From JAFGIG01 sp964397545 (GTDB taxonomy: Bacteria; SDB-A): DNA of 64,000 nt. The notes beneath the pieces were generated by a model. That model was not told the DNA's origin, did no database searches, and saw nothing but the letters and a program-made list of their open reading frames with translations. Where the stretch lies: assembly GCA_964397545.1 (NCBI GenBank), contig CAYNIW010000009.1, forward strand, positions 14,150 to 78,149. The letters run 5' to 3'. Of this stretch, positions 1-8,319 are shown piece after piece. Made by a program: the position numbers and the translations under genes. The stretch's first letter is position 1, and the number at the start of each line of letters is the position of its first letter.

Positions 1-849
1 ATTGAAATACGATGCGTTCTGGTAAAAAAGACCTTTCAAAAAATTGTACCGGGTCTTGACGGAAGTCTGCCTCTGAAAGAGGCTTTGACTCCCATATTGC
101 TTTCTCAAGGCGACATCAGACAAATCCCTGAAACTTTCGACGGCAGATTCGTTCAGAACCGGTTTTTCAAGAGCCCTGAAATACAAAATCATGTAGGAAG
201 ACGCCCCGACGAGGACGAAAATCAAGCATGTGACTACAACTGAAGGTCTGAGTTTTTTTTTAAGAGCCGCAAAAATCGCCGCCGCAAAGACTGGTATTCC
301 AGCTATGATGACCGTGGCGTGGACGGAAAAAGACAAAGCCAGAAGGTAGGATGCCCCGATGAGGTATTTCGGTTTTCCTTCGGCTATCTTCAGAGAAAGC
401 CATAAAAGGGCGAACAGCATCAGTGAAGAAAGACCATAGATTTCCGCCTCTACGGCACTGTCCCACATAGAAAAACACATTGTTCCGCAGACGGCGGCTA
501 TTGACAAGGAAAATTTCCTAAAATGCTCACAGGCTTTGAAAAATTTCACGAGGGATAAATACAGAAACACGCCGGCAAACGCGGTCGCTGTGACACTGAG
601 AAAATTGACGCATCTTGCTACTGTGGCGGGATCTTCGGCAAACATGCAGAATATTCTCGCCGCTGTTACATAAAGAGGACTTCCTGGAGGGTGAGGTATT
701 CCCCAGCAGTAAGCCGCCGTCACGAGCTCAGAACTGTCCCACCAAGAAACGGAAGGGGATGAAGTTAGAGCGAAATTTGCAAACAGAAAAACAAAGACGC
801 CGGACATGACCAGCATGTCCGGGCCTTTCGATTTAAGGATATTTCTCAT
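1..849 (-). CDS. DUF2723 (TMEM260-like) membrane protein, paralogue C, 3' end beyond the window
   Basis: The reading frame is open from the ATG at 849 to the window edge (283 codons), so only the N-terminal part is visible. It has an N-terminal membrane segment, then the family hallmark WDSSEL near residue 37 followed by IPHPPGSPLY, and further hydrophobic segments. DUF2723 proteins are GT-C-like multi-spanning proteins; the human member TMEM260 is a protein O-mannosyltransferase, so an extracytoplasmic sugar-transfer role is possible but unproven in bacteria. The start has CGGAGG six bases upstream and lies 12 bases after the stop of paralogue A, so the two are probably co-transcribed. Unlike A and B it does not share the identical repeat block; it is clearly diverged. 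Family call is firm, function is inference. Confidence 0.85.
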   Translation of the reverse strand, partial: MRNILKSKGPDMLVMSGVFVFLFANFALTSSPSVSWWDSSELVTAAYCWGIPHPPGSPLYVTAARIFCMFAEDPATVARCVNFLSVTATAFAGVFLYLSLVKFFKACEHFRKFSLSIAAVCGTMCFSMWDSAVEAEIYGLSSLMLFALLWLSLKIAEGKPKYLIGASYLLALSFSVHATVIIAGIPVFAAAIFAALKKKLRPSVVVTCLIFVLVGASSYMILYFRALEKPVLNESAVESFRDLSDVALRKQYGSQSLFQRQTSVKTRYNFLKGLFYQNASYFN

Positions 850-861
850 CTTTTCGGAGGC

Positions 862-3800
862 TTATTCGACTCCTGAATCCGGCTGAAAGACAAACTGCAT
901 CCCGAAAATAGTTTGAGGGATCAAGGACTCTTCTACCTCGGTGTTCTGAAGATAAAGCTCTATAACAAATCTGGCAAAAGCGCTGTCTCCCGTCTCTTTG
1001 AGCACACCTTGATCTATCCAGTCCACGACAAAAGAAAAATCGACGGTATAAAGACCGGCGCTTTCCAAAATCATCTCTGCCTCGTCTTTTTCGCCTTCCC
1101 TGAAAAGAAAAAGGCTCTGCAGAATGACAAAATCCTGAACTGAAGTCTCTTGTAATACATCCTGAAGAGATGAGAATTCTTTCATCGCCTCTTCGTCTTC
1201 CCCGAAGTATAAGAGAGTGTATATCTTTTTAGCAGTGAAAAAACCTATTGAAAAAGTCAGCCTCTCTTTTTCAGAAGTGATATATTCGGTCTTCCTTCTC
1301 TCTTCCATTCTTCTAATAAAATCGTCAATGAGAGACATAGCTTCACTTTTCATCCCCGCTATCTTGTAAGCTTCCACAAGATAATACGTAAACTGGAGTT
1401 CATTCCCTTTGCTTATGAGGTTTCCAATTTTCATATATTTGACTGCTTTAAGATAGTCATAGGGCTGGCCTCTTTCAAATTTCCTAATTTCGTTGGTCCC
1501 CATGACAAAAAAGCCGGCGGCGTAATTTGACGCGAGCCTCGCGAATTCGTCGTTATAAAGCGTGTTGTCGTCTCTTTCAATATCTTCGAGGCCGAAACCT
1601 TCCGTGTTAAGCCTGCCTTTTTCGTCGAGCATCTTTTTAGAAAATATGCCCCGGAATCTGAATTCTTTTGTGTATAAACTCTCAGTGAAGGCATAATCTA
1701 CATTTTCGAACATCATGGAGCCTTCGTCAATTTTCTCGTTTGACACTCTGTAAACGAGACCTTCGGTTTTAAGCCAGGGCTCAAGTTTTGCCATGTTCTC
1801 CTGACTGCATGTAGATGAAAAATATACTCTGTATTGAGCCTCCGGGTCGGTTATTGAACCTGCAAACTCGGCGAATTCTTGTGTCTCCATAAAAAGGACT
1901 TCTTCTGTGAATTCGACACCGTTTACTGCGCAGATTAATGCGCGGACAGCGATGTCTTTCGGCAGTAATACTTCGACGGGGTAAATAGACCCTCCGCTGA
2001 GAGCGAGTTCGAGAGGGATATATTCGACGGCATATCCTATTGATATTTCGTTGAGAAGCCAGTTTTCAAAACTGTCGTCTCTCTCGTCCGCTATTTGGAT
2101 GGAATATTCCATTTTCTGGGGTTCCCCAAGCGATGCCCAAACCCTTTCCTTTTCCGCGTCGCCTTTTATATGCTTATTAAAAGCGTATTCATTCCATTTC
2201 GCCATAGCTGGGTTTTCAACCGAGTAGAAATTGTTTGAATTCCGGACTGGTATGTCGTGTTTATGCCAATTTCTGAAAGCGCTGGAAAATTTCAGCGGGA
2301 AACCCTGCATGTGTATTTGTTTTATATACCAGTTCGTGTTCAAAAGCGAAAAGTTGGCGACTATGACGCCCGTGTCGGCTTCACTGTCGTATTTACGCGT
2401 GCCCAAAACCTCCTGCTGAAACCACAAAGGAAACGTGTCGTTGTCGCCGTTCGTAAACAATATCCCGGGCCTGCTGCACGATATAAGTATGTTGTATCCG
2501 TAATCGTCAGCCATCCAGTCTCCGTATCTGTTCGCACGGCTCCGCCAGTTGCCGAAAATTGGAATAACCGCCAGCAATACCCCGATTACACTGCATACAA
2601 CCTTGCCCATCACCCTACCACGGCGCATAGACAAAGCAACAGCCTCCGCAAGCCACATCAATCCGAATGCGACAAATACTCCCCACCATTGATACGCCGA
2701 ACCGTAAAAATAATCCCTCTCCCTCACCTCCTGCGGACGCAAATACGAAGGATCTGACGGAATAAAACGCATGTTCAAATAAAATATTAGCCCGGCGCTC
2801 AACAGCAAAAACGTGATAAATAACATCGCAAATTCCCGCCGGCCAGCGTCTCGCAAACGCACAAGTCCCACAAGACCCAATGCTATGTATATCATCGTCA
2901 CCCACAACGACACCATACCGCTGCCTCCTCCGTCTCGGGCAAACGGCGTGTATTGCCAGGCAAAATAATGAAAAAATATCCTCGTATCGTGGACAAACGC
3001 GTCTAAATTGCTGAATCCCAAATCCTCCCCGTTGTTCCACATCTCAGGATACGCTATGCGTCTGTTGAATGGGTTGTTCTCTCCATACTGCTTCCTCGAA
3101 AATACCTCCCACAACCCCGATAAACTCCTCGGATCAGACTCATTTATTGGCGGATCCAAATGCGCCCGCACCATCAAATACATGTAACAACTCAATCCCA
3201 CGGCGACGAGCAATGAAACTCCAATTACCCTCCTGAAACTGAACCTCCTCGTCCACCTGTATGCAAAATACACAAACAACACCCCGCACAACCCCATGAA
3301 AACAGGCACATAATATCCCGCCCCAACGTGCTCGACGTGCAGTTTTATAAGCAAATACGAAAATAAAAGCGCAAACATCAAAAATAAAAACGTCATGATA
3401 AGATCGCGGCTCTCCTCTCGACCCCAACTCACCCACAATGCGTATATAAAAAGCCCCGCCAATACCAAAACAGGCTCAAGATGAACTCCAACAGACAAAG
3501 CCCCGACATACGCCAAAAGCATAACCCAACGCCACGTGCTGTGAGATCCCTCCCTGAACCTGTCTCCCCAGACAAGCGCAAGCCACACCATCAAAACCAT
3601 CACAAACCCGCTCATGGAATATACCTCAGCCTCCACTGAACTGAACCACACGCTGAAAGAAAAACCCCCGACAAGCGCTCCGACAGACGCGCTGAAATGT
3701 CTCACATACGAACCGGCGGACGATACCTTCTTCATTATCCGCTCTATAACCAAATACATGAATCCGCATGACAACGCGCCGAACAACACGCTCATAAACG

Positions 3801-4026
3801 TCACCCTCTGGGCTACGCTCCCTATCGGCACTAAACTGAATACACGCCCTAATACTATATACAAAGGCGTCCCAGGCGGATGCGGCACACCCAATACGTA
3901 ACTCGCCGCTATAAACTCCCCGCAGTCCCAAAACGCTACAGTCGGCGACATCGTATAAAAAAATACCCCGCCGCTTATCAACGTCACCGCTATAAACACC
4001 AATACCCTTATCCTGTCCTTTGTCAT
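862..4026 (-). CDS. DUF2723 (TMEM260-like) membrane protein with TPR-like C-terminus, paralogue A
   Basis: Predicted protein of 1,054 residues. Roughly residues 1-500 contain many hydrophobic segments and the family motif WDCGEF (D34, E37) followed by VPHPPGTPLY, in the first extracytoplasmic loop where GT-C enzymes keep catalytic acids. Residues about 500-780 form a soluble domain, and 860-1050 look like TPR-type helices. The ATG at 4026 has a strong AAAAGGAGGGG upstream. Codons 1-577 appear identical in nucleotide sequence to paralogue B, whereas after the shared GFPL the two proteins are only distantly alike (shared landmarks PKDIA, RALxC, YFSxTC, ALVYRV/GLVYRV). A lipid-linked sugar transferase role is inference from TMEM260; no substrate can be read from the sequence. 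It follows yjbQ with 18 bases between. Confidence 0.88.
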   Translation of the reverse strand: MTKDRIRVLVFIAVTLISGGVFFYTMSPTVAFWDCGEFIAASYVLGVPHPPGTPLYIVLGRVFSLVPIGSVAQRVTFMSVLFGALSCGFMYLVIERIMKKVSSAGSYVRHFSASVGALVGGFSFSVWFSSVEAEVYSMSGFVMVLMVWLALVWGDRFREGSHSTWRWVMLLAYVGALSVGVHLEPVLVLAGLFIYALWVSWGREESRDLIMTFLFLMFALLFSYLLIKLHVEHVGAGYYVPVFMGLCGVLFVYFAYRWTRRFSFRRVIGVSLLVAVGLSCYMYLMVRAHLDPPINESDPRSLSGLWEVFSRKQYGENNPFNRRIAYPEMWNNGEDLGFSNLDAFVHDTRIFFHYFAWQYTPFARDGGGSGMVSLWVTMIYIALGLVGLVRLRDAGRREFAMLFITFLLLSAGLIFYLNMRFIPSDPSYLRPQEVRERDYFYGSAYQWWGVFVAFGLMWLAEAVALSMRRGRVMGKVVCSVIGVLLAVIPIFGNWRSRANRYGDWMADDYGYNILISCSRPGILFTNGDNDTFPLWFQQEVLGTRKYDSEADTGVIVANFSLLNTNWYIKQIHMQGFPLKFSSAFRNWHKHDIPVRNSNNFYSVENPAMAKWNEYAFNKHIKGDAEKERVWASLGEPQKMEYSIQIADERDDSFENWLLNEISIGYAVEYIPLELALSGGSIYPVEVLLPKDIAVRALICAVNGVEFTEEVLFMETQEFAEFAGSITDPEAQYRVYFSSTCSQENMAKLEPWLKTEGLVYRVSNEKIDEGSMMFENVDYAFTESLYTKEFRFRGIFSKKMLDEKGRLNTEGFGLEDIERDDNTLYNDEFARLASNYAAGFFVMGTNEIRKFERGQPYDYLKAVKYMKIGNLISKGNELQFTYYLVEAYKIAGMKSEAMSLIDDFIRRMEERRKTEYITSEKERLTFSIGFFTAKKIYTLLYFGEDEEAMKEFSSLQDVLQETSVQDFVILQSLFLFREGEKDEAEMILESAGLYTVDFSFVVDWIDQGVLKETGDSAFARFVIELYLQNTEVEESLIPQTIFGMQFVFQPDSGVE

Positions 4027-4052
4027 CAGGCGGCTCCCCTCCTTTTATCCTT
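2294..4052. repeat. 1,759-bp direct repeat, copy 1 (N-terminal module of paralogue A)
   Basis: This stretch matches 5728-7486 at a constant offset of 3,434 bases with no difference that I could find by eye. It covers the ribosome binding site and codons 1-577 of the DUF2723 gene. Its right end lies inside the last two codons of yjbQ (stop at 4045-4047) and its left end breaks off just after the codons for GFPL. Confidence 0.95.
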
Positions 4053-4443
4053 CTGCTATTATTTTCATGTAAACTTTTCTTTCTCTCGGACCGTCGTATT
4101 CACAGAAAAATATTCCCTGCCATCTGCCAAGGACGACTTTGCCTTTCTCAAGGAGCAGGAAAAGCGAATTGCCTGTCAGAAAGCTTTTTATGTGAGAATC
4201 GGAGTTCCCTTCTGTATGTGAATAATCTTCTGATTCAGGGACTGCTTTTTTCAGAAAACTCTCTATGTCTCTGACGACGCTCGGGTCGGCGTTTTCGTTC
4301 ACTGTCAGACCGGCTGTCGTGTGCGGGCAGTATAGAAGTATTGCGCCTTCGGATTTTCCGGATTTTTCCACGGCTGAAGAGATATGTTTTGTTATATCCA
4401 TGAGCTCAGTCCGTTTTTGAGACCTTAAGCTTATTTCCGTCAA
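4045..4443 (-). CDS. yjbQ: YjbQ / UPF0047 family protein
   Basis: 132 residues, the usual length for the YjbQ (TIGR00149) family, with the signature HTTAGLTVNENADP near residue 46 and a C-terminal WQGIFFCEYDGPRERKV segment. E. coli YjbQ has weak thiamine-phosphate synthase activity, but the physiological role of the family is unsettled. The frame starts with TTG at 4443, whose last two bases plus the next form the TGA stop of paralogue B (TTGA overlap), which implies translational coupling; an internal ATG exists at residue 15 but would trim the first strand. The gene sits between the two nearly twin DUF2723 genes, and its stop codon lies inside the edge of repeat copy 1. Confidence 0.9.
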   Translation of the reverse strand: MTEISLRSQKRTELMDITKHISSAVEKSGKSEGAILLYCPHTTAGLTVNENADPSVVRDIESFLKKAVPESEDYSHTEGNSDSHIKSFLTGNSLFLLLEKGKVVLGRWQGIFFCEYDGPRERKVYMKIIAEG

Positions 4444-7400
4444 TCTTCATCCTCCGCAAAGCCGAGTAATTTTGCCGTTTGGATTAAAAGAGATTCCTCT
4501 ATTCCCATGCCGTATGCTCTGCCGATTATATACCTGTAAAAAGAGGAATCCGCTATCTCATCCAATGCTATCCTGTTCGCCCATTCGACTATCATGGCAT
4601 GCGTGGAAGGATCCCCTATCAGCATGAAAAGTATGGAATCCGCCTCCGCGGTGTCTCCTTTGAGCAGAGGCAATATAAGGATAGCCGCTCCCACAGAAGG
4701 GTGCCTCGGGTAAACAGATGTCAGCGAATCGAGCATTATGCGGGCGCTGTCCGGTTCTTTTTTCATTATGTAAAGCGACATCATTTGAGAATAAAATTCA
4801 GCAAGAGTGGACATATTCCTCTGATAGGCGATTTCGTTTCCTGTAGCTTCTGCTCTCGCTATGTTGTTTTTAATTTCAGGGACAATGTTTTTTATTTCTC
4901 TGAGCGCTTTGTCGTATTCACCTAAGTTTTTGTAGAGAACAGATATCTGATAGGCAAAAGGTCCGGGATCGAAACTGCCGAAAATCCTTCCGATTTTCAT
5001 CAGCATAAGAGCTTCCTTTACAGACTCCGGATTTTTTTCTCCGCCTATCTCCATTCCGAGGTTGAAACACATTGAAGCATAACTCGATGAAAGACCTATG
5101 GCGTTGTCGTCGAGAAACACTTCATCGTCGAGATATATACTGTCTTTTTGAATCATTTTTCCGACGTTCATAGTTCCATCGCTATTCAAAAAATCTTTAT
5201 GAACAAGCCCTCTGTATCTGAACTTGTTATAGATCATGTCAATCGTGTATTCTCTGTCGAACTTTTTAGCCTCAGGAGTCACTCTATAAACCAGAGCCTC
5301 CTGCTGAAGGTAAGGGTCAAGACTTGCTCTGTTCTCTCTCGTGCATGTCGTCGAAAAGTAAATCGAGAATTTTGTGTTGTCTTTCAGAAGAGGGGCAACC
5401 ACTCTCGCAAATGTCGTCTCTGGCATTGTCAGCATTTCCATCTTCATCTCTATATCGTGCGCGCCGCATACAAGGGCTCTGAGCGCTATGTCTTTTGGCA
5501 AAAGGTATCCTCCGTCAGTCGTGGGGACCGGCGATATGAATTGTATGACATAGTCCTTGAATATTGTCTTTCCCCTCGACACGGCTATTGAATCGAGGAC
5601 AAACTGTAGTCTTTCGTCGCTTTCCTGCGCGGCTTTCCTCAGAATTTGAACGTCTTTGGTTCTGTCTATAAACGTCTCAATCCAGTCTGTTTCGACTGAA
5701 GTCTGCCTGAAAGGCTGTTCAATCGGAAGCGGGAAACCCTGCATGTGTATTTGTTTTATATACCAGTTCGTGTTCAAAAGCGAAAAGTTGGCGACTATGA
5801 CGCCCGTGTCGGCTTCACTGTCGTATTTACGCGTGCCCAAAACCTCCTGCTGAAACCACAAAGGAAACGTGTCGTTGTCGCCGTTCGTAAACAATATCCC
5901 GGGCCTGCTGCACGATATAAGTATGTTGTATCCGTAATCGTCAGCCATCCAGTCTCCGTATCTGTTCGCACGGCTCCGCCAGTTGCCGAAAATTGGAATA
6001 ACCGCCAGCAATACCCCGATTACACTGCATACAACCTTGCCCATCACCCTACCACGGCGCATAGACAAAGCAACAGCCTCCGCAAGCCACATCAATCCGA
6101 ATGCGACAAATACTCCCCACCATTGATACGCCGAACCGTAAAAATAATCCCTCTCCCTCACCTCCTGCGGACGCAAATACGAAGGATCTGACGGAATAAA
6201 ACGCATGTTCAAATAAAATATTAGCCCGGCGCTCAACAGCAAAAACGTGATAAATAACATCGCAAATTCCCGCCGGCCAGCGTCTCGCAAACGCACAAGT
6301 CCCACAAGACCCAATGCTATGTATATCATCGTCACCCACAACGACACCATACCGCTGCCTCCTCCGTCTCGGGCAAACGGCGTGTATTGCCAGGCAAAAT
6401 AATGAAAAAATATCCTCGTATCGTGGACAAACGCGTCTAAATTGCTGAATCCCAAATCCTCCCCGTTGTTCCACATCTCAGGATACGCTATGCGTCTGTT
6501 GAATGGGTTGTTCTCTCCATACTGCTTCCTCGAAAATACCTCCCACAACCCCGATAAACTCCTCGGATCAGACTCATTTATTGGCGGATCCAAATGCGCC
6601 CGCACCATCAAATACATGTAACAACTCAATCCCACGGCGACGAGCAATGAAACTCCAATTACCCTCCTGAAACTGAACCTCCTCGTCCACCTGTATGCAA
6701 AATACACAAACAACACCCCGCACAACCCCATGAAAACAGGCACATAATATCCCGCCCCAACGTGCTCGACGTGCAGTTTTATAAGCAAATACGAAAATAA
6801 AAGCGCAAACATCAAAAATAAAAACGTCATGATAAGATCGCGGCTCTCCTCTCGACCCCAACTCACCCACAATGCGTATATAAAAAGCCCCGCCAATACC
6901 AAAACAGGCTCAAGATGAACTCCAACAGACAAAGCCCCGACATACGCCAAAAGCATAACCCAACGCCACGTGCTGTGAGATCCCTCCCTGAACCTGTCTC
7001 CCCAGACAAGCGCAAGCCACACCATCAAAACCATCACAAACCCGCTCATGGAATATACCTCAGCCTCCACTGAACTGAACCACACGCTGAAAGAAAAACC
7101 CCCGACAAGCGCTCCGACAGACGCGCTGAAATGTCTCACATACGAACCGGCGGACGATACCTTCTTCATTATCCGCTCTATAACCAAATACATGAATCCG
7201 CATGACAACGCGCCGAACAACACGCTCATAAACGTCACCCTCTGGGCTACGCTCCCTATCGGCACTAAACTGAATACACGCCCTAATACTATATACAAAG
7301 GCGTCCCAGGCGGATGCGGCACACCCAATACGTAACTCGCCGCTATAAACTCCCCGCAGTCCCAAAACGCTACAGTCGGCGACATCGTATAAAAAAATAC

Positions 7401-7460
7401 CCCGCCGCTTATCAACGTCACCGCTATAAACACCAATACCCTTATCCTGTCCTTTGTCAT
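4440..7460 (-). CDS. DUF2723 (TMEM260-like) membrane protein with TPR-like C-terminus, paralogue B
   Basis: Predicted protein of 1,006 residues. The first 577 residues are identical to paralogue A, including the WDCGEF loop motif (D34, E37) and about a dozen membrane segments. The C-terminal 430 residues are homologous to A but strongly diverged, with a clearer TPR-like region (about 810-960, for example YKNLGEYDKALREIK). The ATG at 7460 has AAAAGGAGGGG upstream, also duplicated. It lies 31 bases after cdaA and overlaps the yjbQ start. Role as a GT-C-like transferase is family inference. The combination of an identical membrane half and a divergent soluble half suggests gene conversion of the N-terminal half or exchange of that half, with the C-terminus free to specialise. 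Confidence 0.88.
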   Translation of the reverse strand: MTKDRIRVLVFIAVTLISGGVFFYTMSPTVAFWDCGEFIAASYVLGVPHPPGTPLYIVLGRVFSLVPIGSVAQRVTFMSVLFGALSCGFMYLVIERIMKKVSSAGSYVRHFSASVGALVGGFSFSVWFSSVEAEVYSMSGFVMVLMVWLALVWGDRFREGSHSTWRWVMLLAYVGALSVGVHLEPVLVLAGLFIYALWVSWGREESRDLIMTFLFLMFALLFSYLLIKLHVEHVGAGYYVPVFMGLCGVLFVYFAYRWTRRFSFRRVIGVSLLVAVGLSCYMYLMVRAHLDPPINESDPRSLSGLWEVFSRKQYGENNPFNRRIAYPEMWNNGEDLGFSNLDAFVHDTRIFFHYFAWQYTPFARDGGGSGMVSLWVTMIYIALGLVGLVRLRDAGRREFAMLFITFLLLSAGLIFYLNMRFIPSDPSYLRPQEVRERDYFYGSAYQWWGVFVAFGLMWLAEAVALSMRRGRVMGKVVCSVIGVLLAVIPIFGNWRSRANRYGDWMADDYGYNILISCSRPGILFTNGDNDTFPLWFQQEVLGTRKYDSEADTGVIVANFSLLNTNWYIKQIHMQGFPLPIEQPFRQTSVETDWIETFIDRTKDVQILRKAAQESDERLQFVLDSIAVSRGKTIFKDYVIQFISPVPTTDGGYLLPKDIALRALVCGAHDIEMKMEMLTMPETTFARVVAPLLKDNTKFSIYFSTTCTRENRASLDPYLQQEALVYRVTPEAKKFDREYTIDMIYNKFRYRGLVHKDFLNSDGTMNVGKMIQKDSIYLDDEVFLDDNAIGLSSSYASMCFNLGMEIGGEKNPESVKEALMLMKIGRIFGSFDPGPFAYQISVLYKNLGEYDKALREIKNIVPEIKNNIARAEATGNEIAYQRNMSTLAEFYSQMMSLYIMKKEPDSARIMLDSLTSVYPRHPSVGAAILILPLLKGDTAEADSILFMLIGDPSTHAMIVEWANRIALDEIADSSFYRYIIGRAYGMGIEESLLIQTAKLLGFAEDED

Positions 7461-7486
7461 CAGGCGGCTCCCCTCCTTTTATCCTT
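5728..7486. repeat. 1,759-bp direct repeat, copy 2 (N-terminal module of paralogue B)
   Basis: Matches 2294-4052 at an offset of 3,434 bases without visible differences. Its right end falls in the five-base gap after the cdaA stop codon (7492), so the repeat begins just before the ribosome binding site; its left end is inside the gene after codon 577. Confidence 0.95.
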
Positions 7487-7491
7487 AATAA

Positions 7492-8319
7492 TCATTTAAT
7501 CCTGTTCAACAAGGCTTTAATATCTTCCATCCATCTCCTCTTCGACTTCTGCGGTTCCAATAGGTTTTGGGTGAGATTTACCCTGAGAGTGTCTGCGTCA
7601 ATTTTCCTGACGAGTTTTTTCCCCGTCGCAAGTGAAATATCCCCGGATTGTTCCGACACAACGATACTTATGGCGTCAGTTTCCTCCGCTATTCCCATAG
7701 CGGCTCTGTGGCGCATTCCGAGCTGACTTGTCTCTTTTCCGAGATATCTGTTCGTCCAAGGAAGTCTAGTCTTAGCGGCGATTATTTTAGAACCTTTAAT
7801 TATTACAGCGCCATCATGAAGAGGAGAACCTTTACAGAAAATCGTCTCGAGAAGATAGCTTGAAACCGTCGCATCAAGGCTGACCCCGTCTTCTCTCAAA
7901 AGATGCTTGAGACCTACCAGTCTTTCCACGACTATAAGGGCGCCTATATACTGATCCGAGAGCCACTGACAGGCTTCGACTATCTCGTCAATTGTTCTGT
8001 TATGCTCTACATCCATTCTGTCTTTCCTGAGAAATCCAAAAAACTGCTTTTTTCCTATCGACGAAAGTATCGATCTTATTTCCGGCTGAAAGACTATCAC
8101 AAAAGCAATGAGCCAGACGGTTTCGAGACCCTTCAAAAGCCACGAAAGGGCTCTGAGCTGAAGAATATTCGCCAGGAATCCGAGGAGGAAGACGAGTATC
8201 AGCCCTGTGAGCATAGATATAGCTTTGGTGCCGCGGAAAAAAAGAAGGATAAAATATATGATAAGAGAGACAAGAAATATATCAATTACATCGAGAGTGA
8301 TGAATTGAACTAAACCCAT
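7492..8319 (-). CDS. cdaA: diadenylate cyclase CdaA
   Basis: 275 residues. Three N-terminal membrane helices (about 10-75) are followed by a DisA_N diadenylate cyclase domain with the expected DGA motif (GSPLHDGAVII) and RHR motif (LGMRHRAAMG). It should condense two ATP to c-di-AMP, a second messenger for osmolyte and cell-wall homeostasis. The ATG at 8319 overlaps the folP stop (8310-8312), and the order tilS-hpt-ftsH-folP-cdaA is a widespread gene neighbourhood. A PgpH-type HD phosphohydrolase that could degrade c-di-AMP is at 45979-48312. Length and domain order match typical CdaA; no CdaR-like partner follows, the next gene being a DUF2723 protein. Confidence 0.95.
   Translation of the reverse strand: MGLVQFITLDVIDIFLVSLIIYFILLFFRGTKAISMLTGLILVFLLGFLANILQLRALSWLLKGLETVWLIAFVIVFQPEIRSILSSIGKKQFFGFLRKDRMDVEHNRTIDEIVEACQWLSDQYIGALIVVERLVGLKHLLREDGVSLDATVSSYLLETIFCKGSPLHDGAVIIKGSKIIAAKTRLPWTNRYLGKETSQLGMRHRAAMGIAEETDAISIVVSEQSGDISLATGKKLVRKIDADTLRVNLTQNLLEPQKSKRRWMEDIKALLNRIK

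Noticed and set aside
2257..2757. A 166-residue open frame on the plus strand, repeated at 5745-6191
   Set aside because: It is the complement of the conserved DUF2723 coding sequence; no SD, no plausible protein features, and it exists twice only because the repeat does.
4026..4052. Mobile element ends at the 1.76-kb repeat borders
   Set aside because: No transposase, no terminal inverted repeats and no target-site duplication at 2294, 4052, 5728 or 7486; gene conversion or duplication explains it better.
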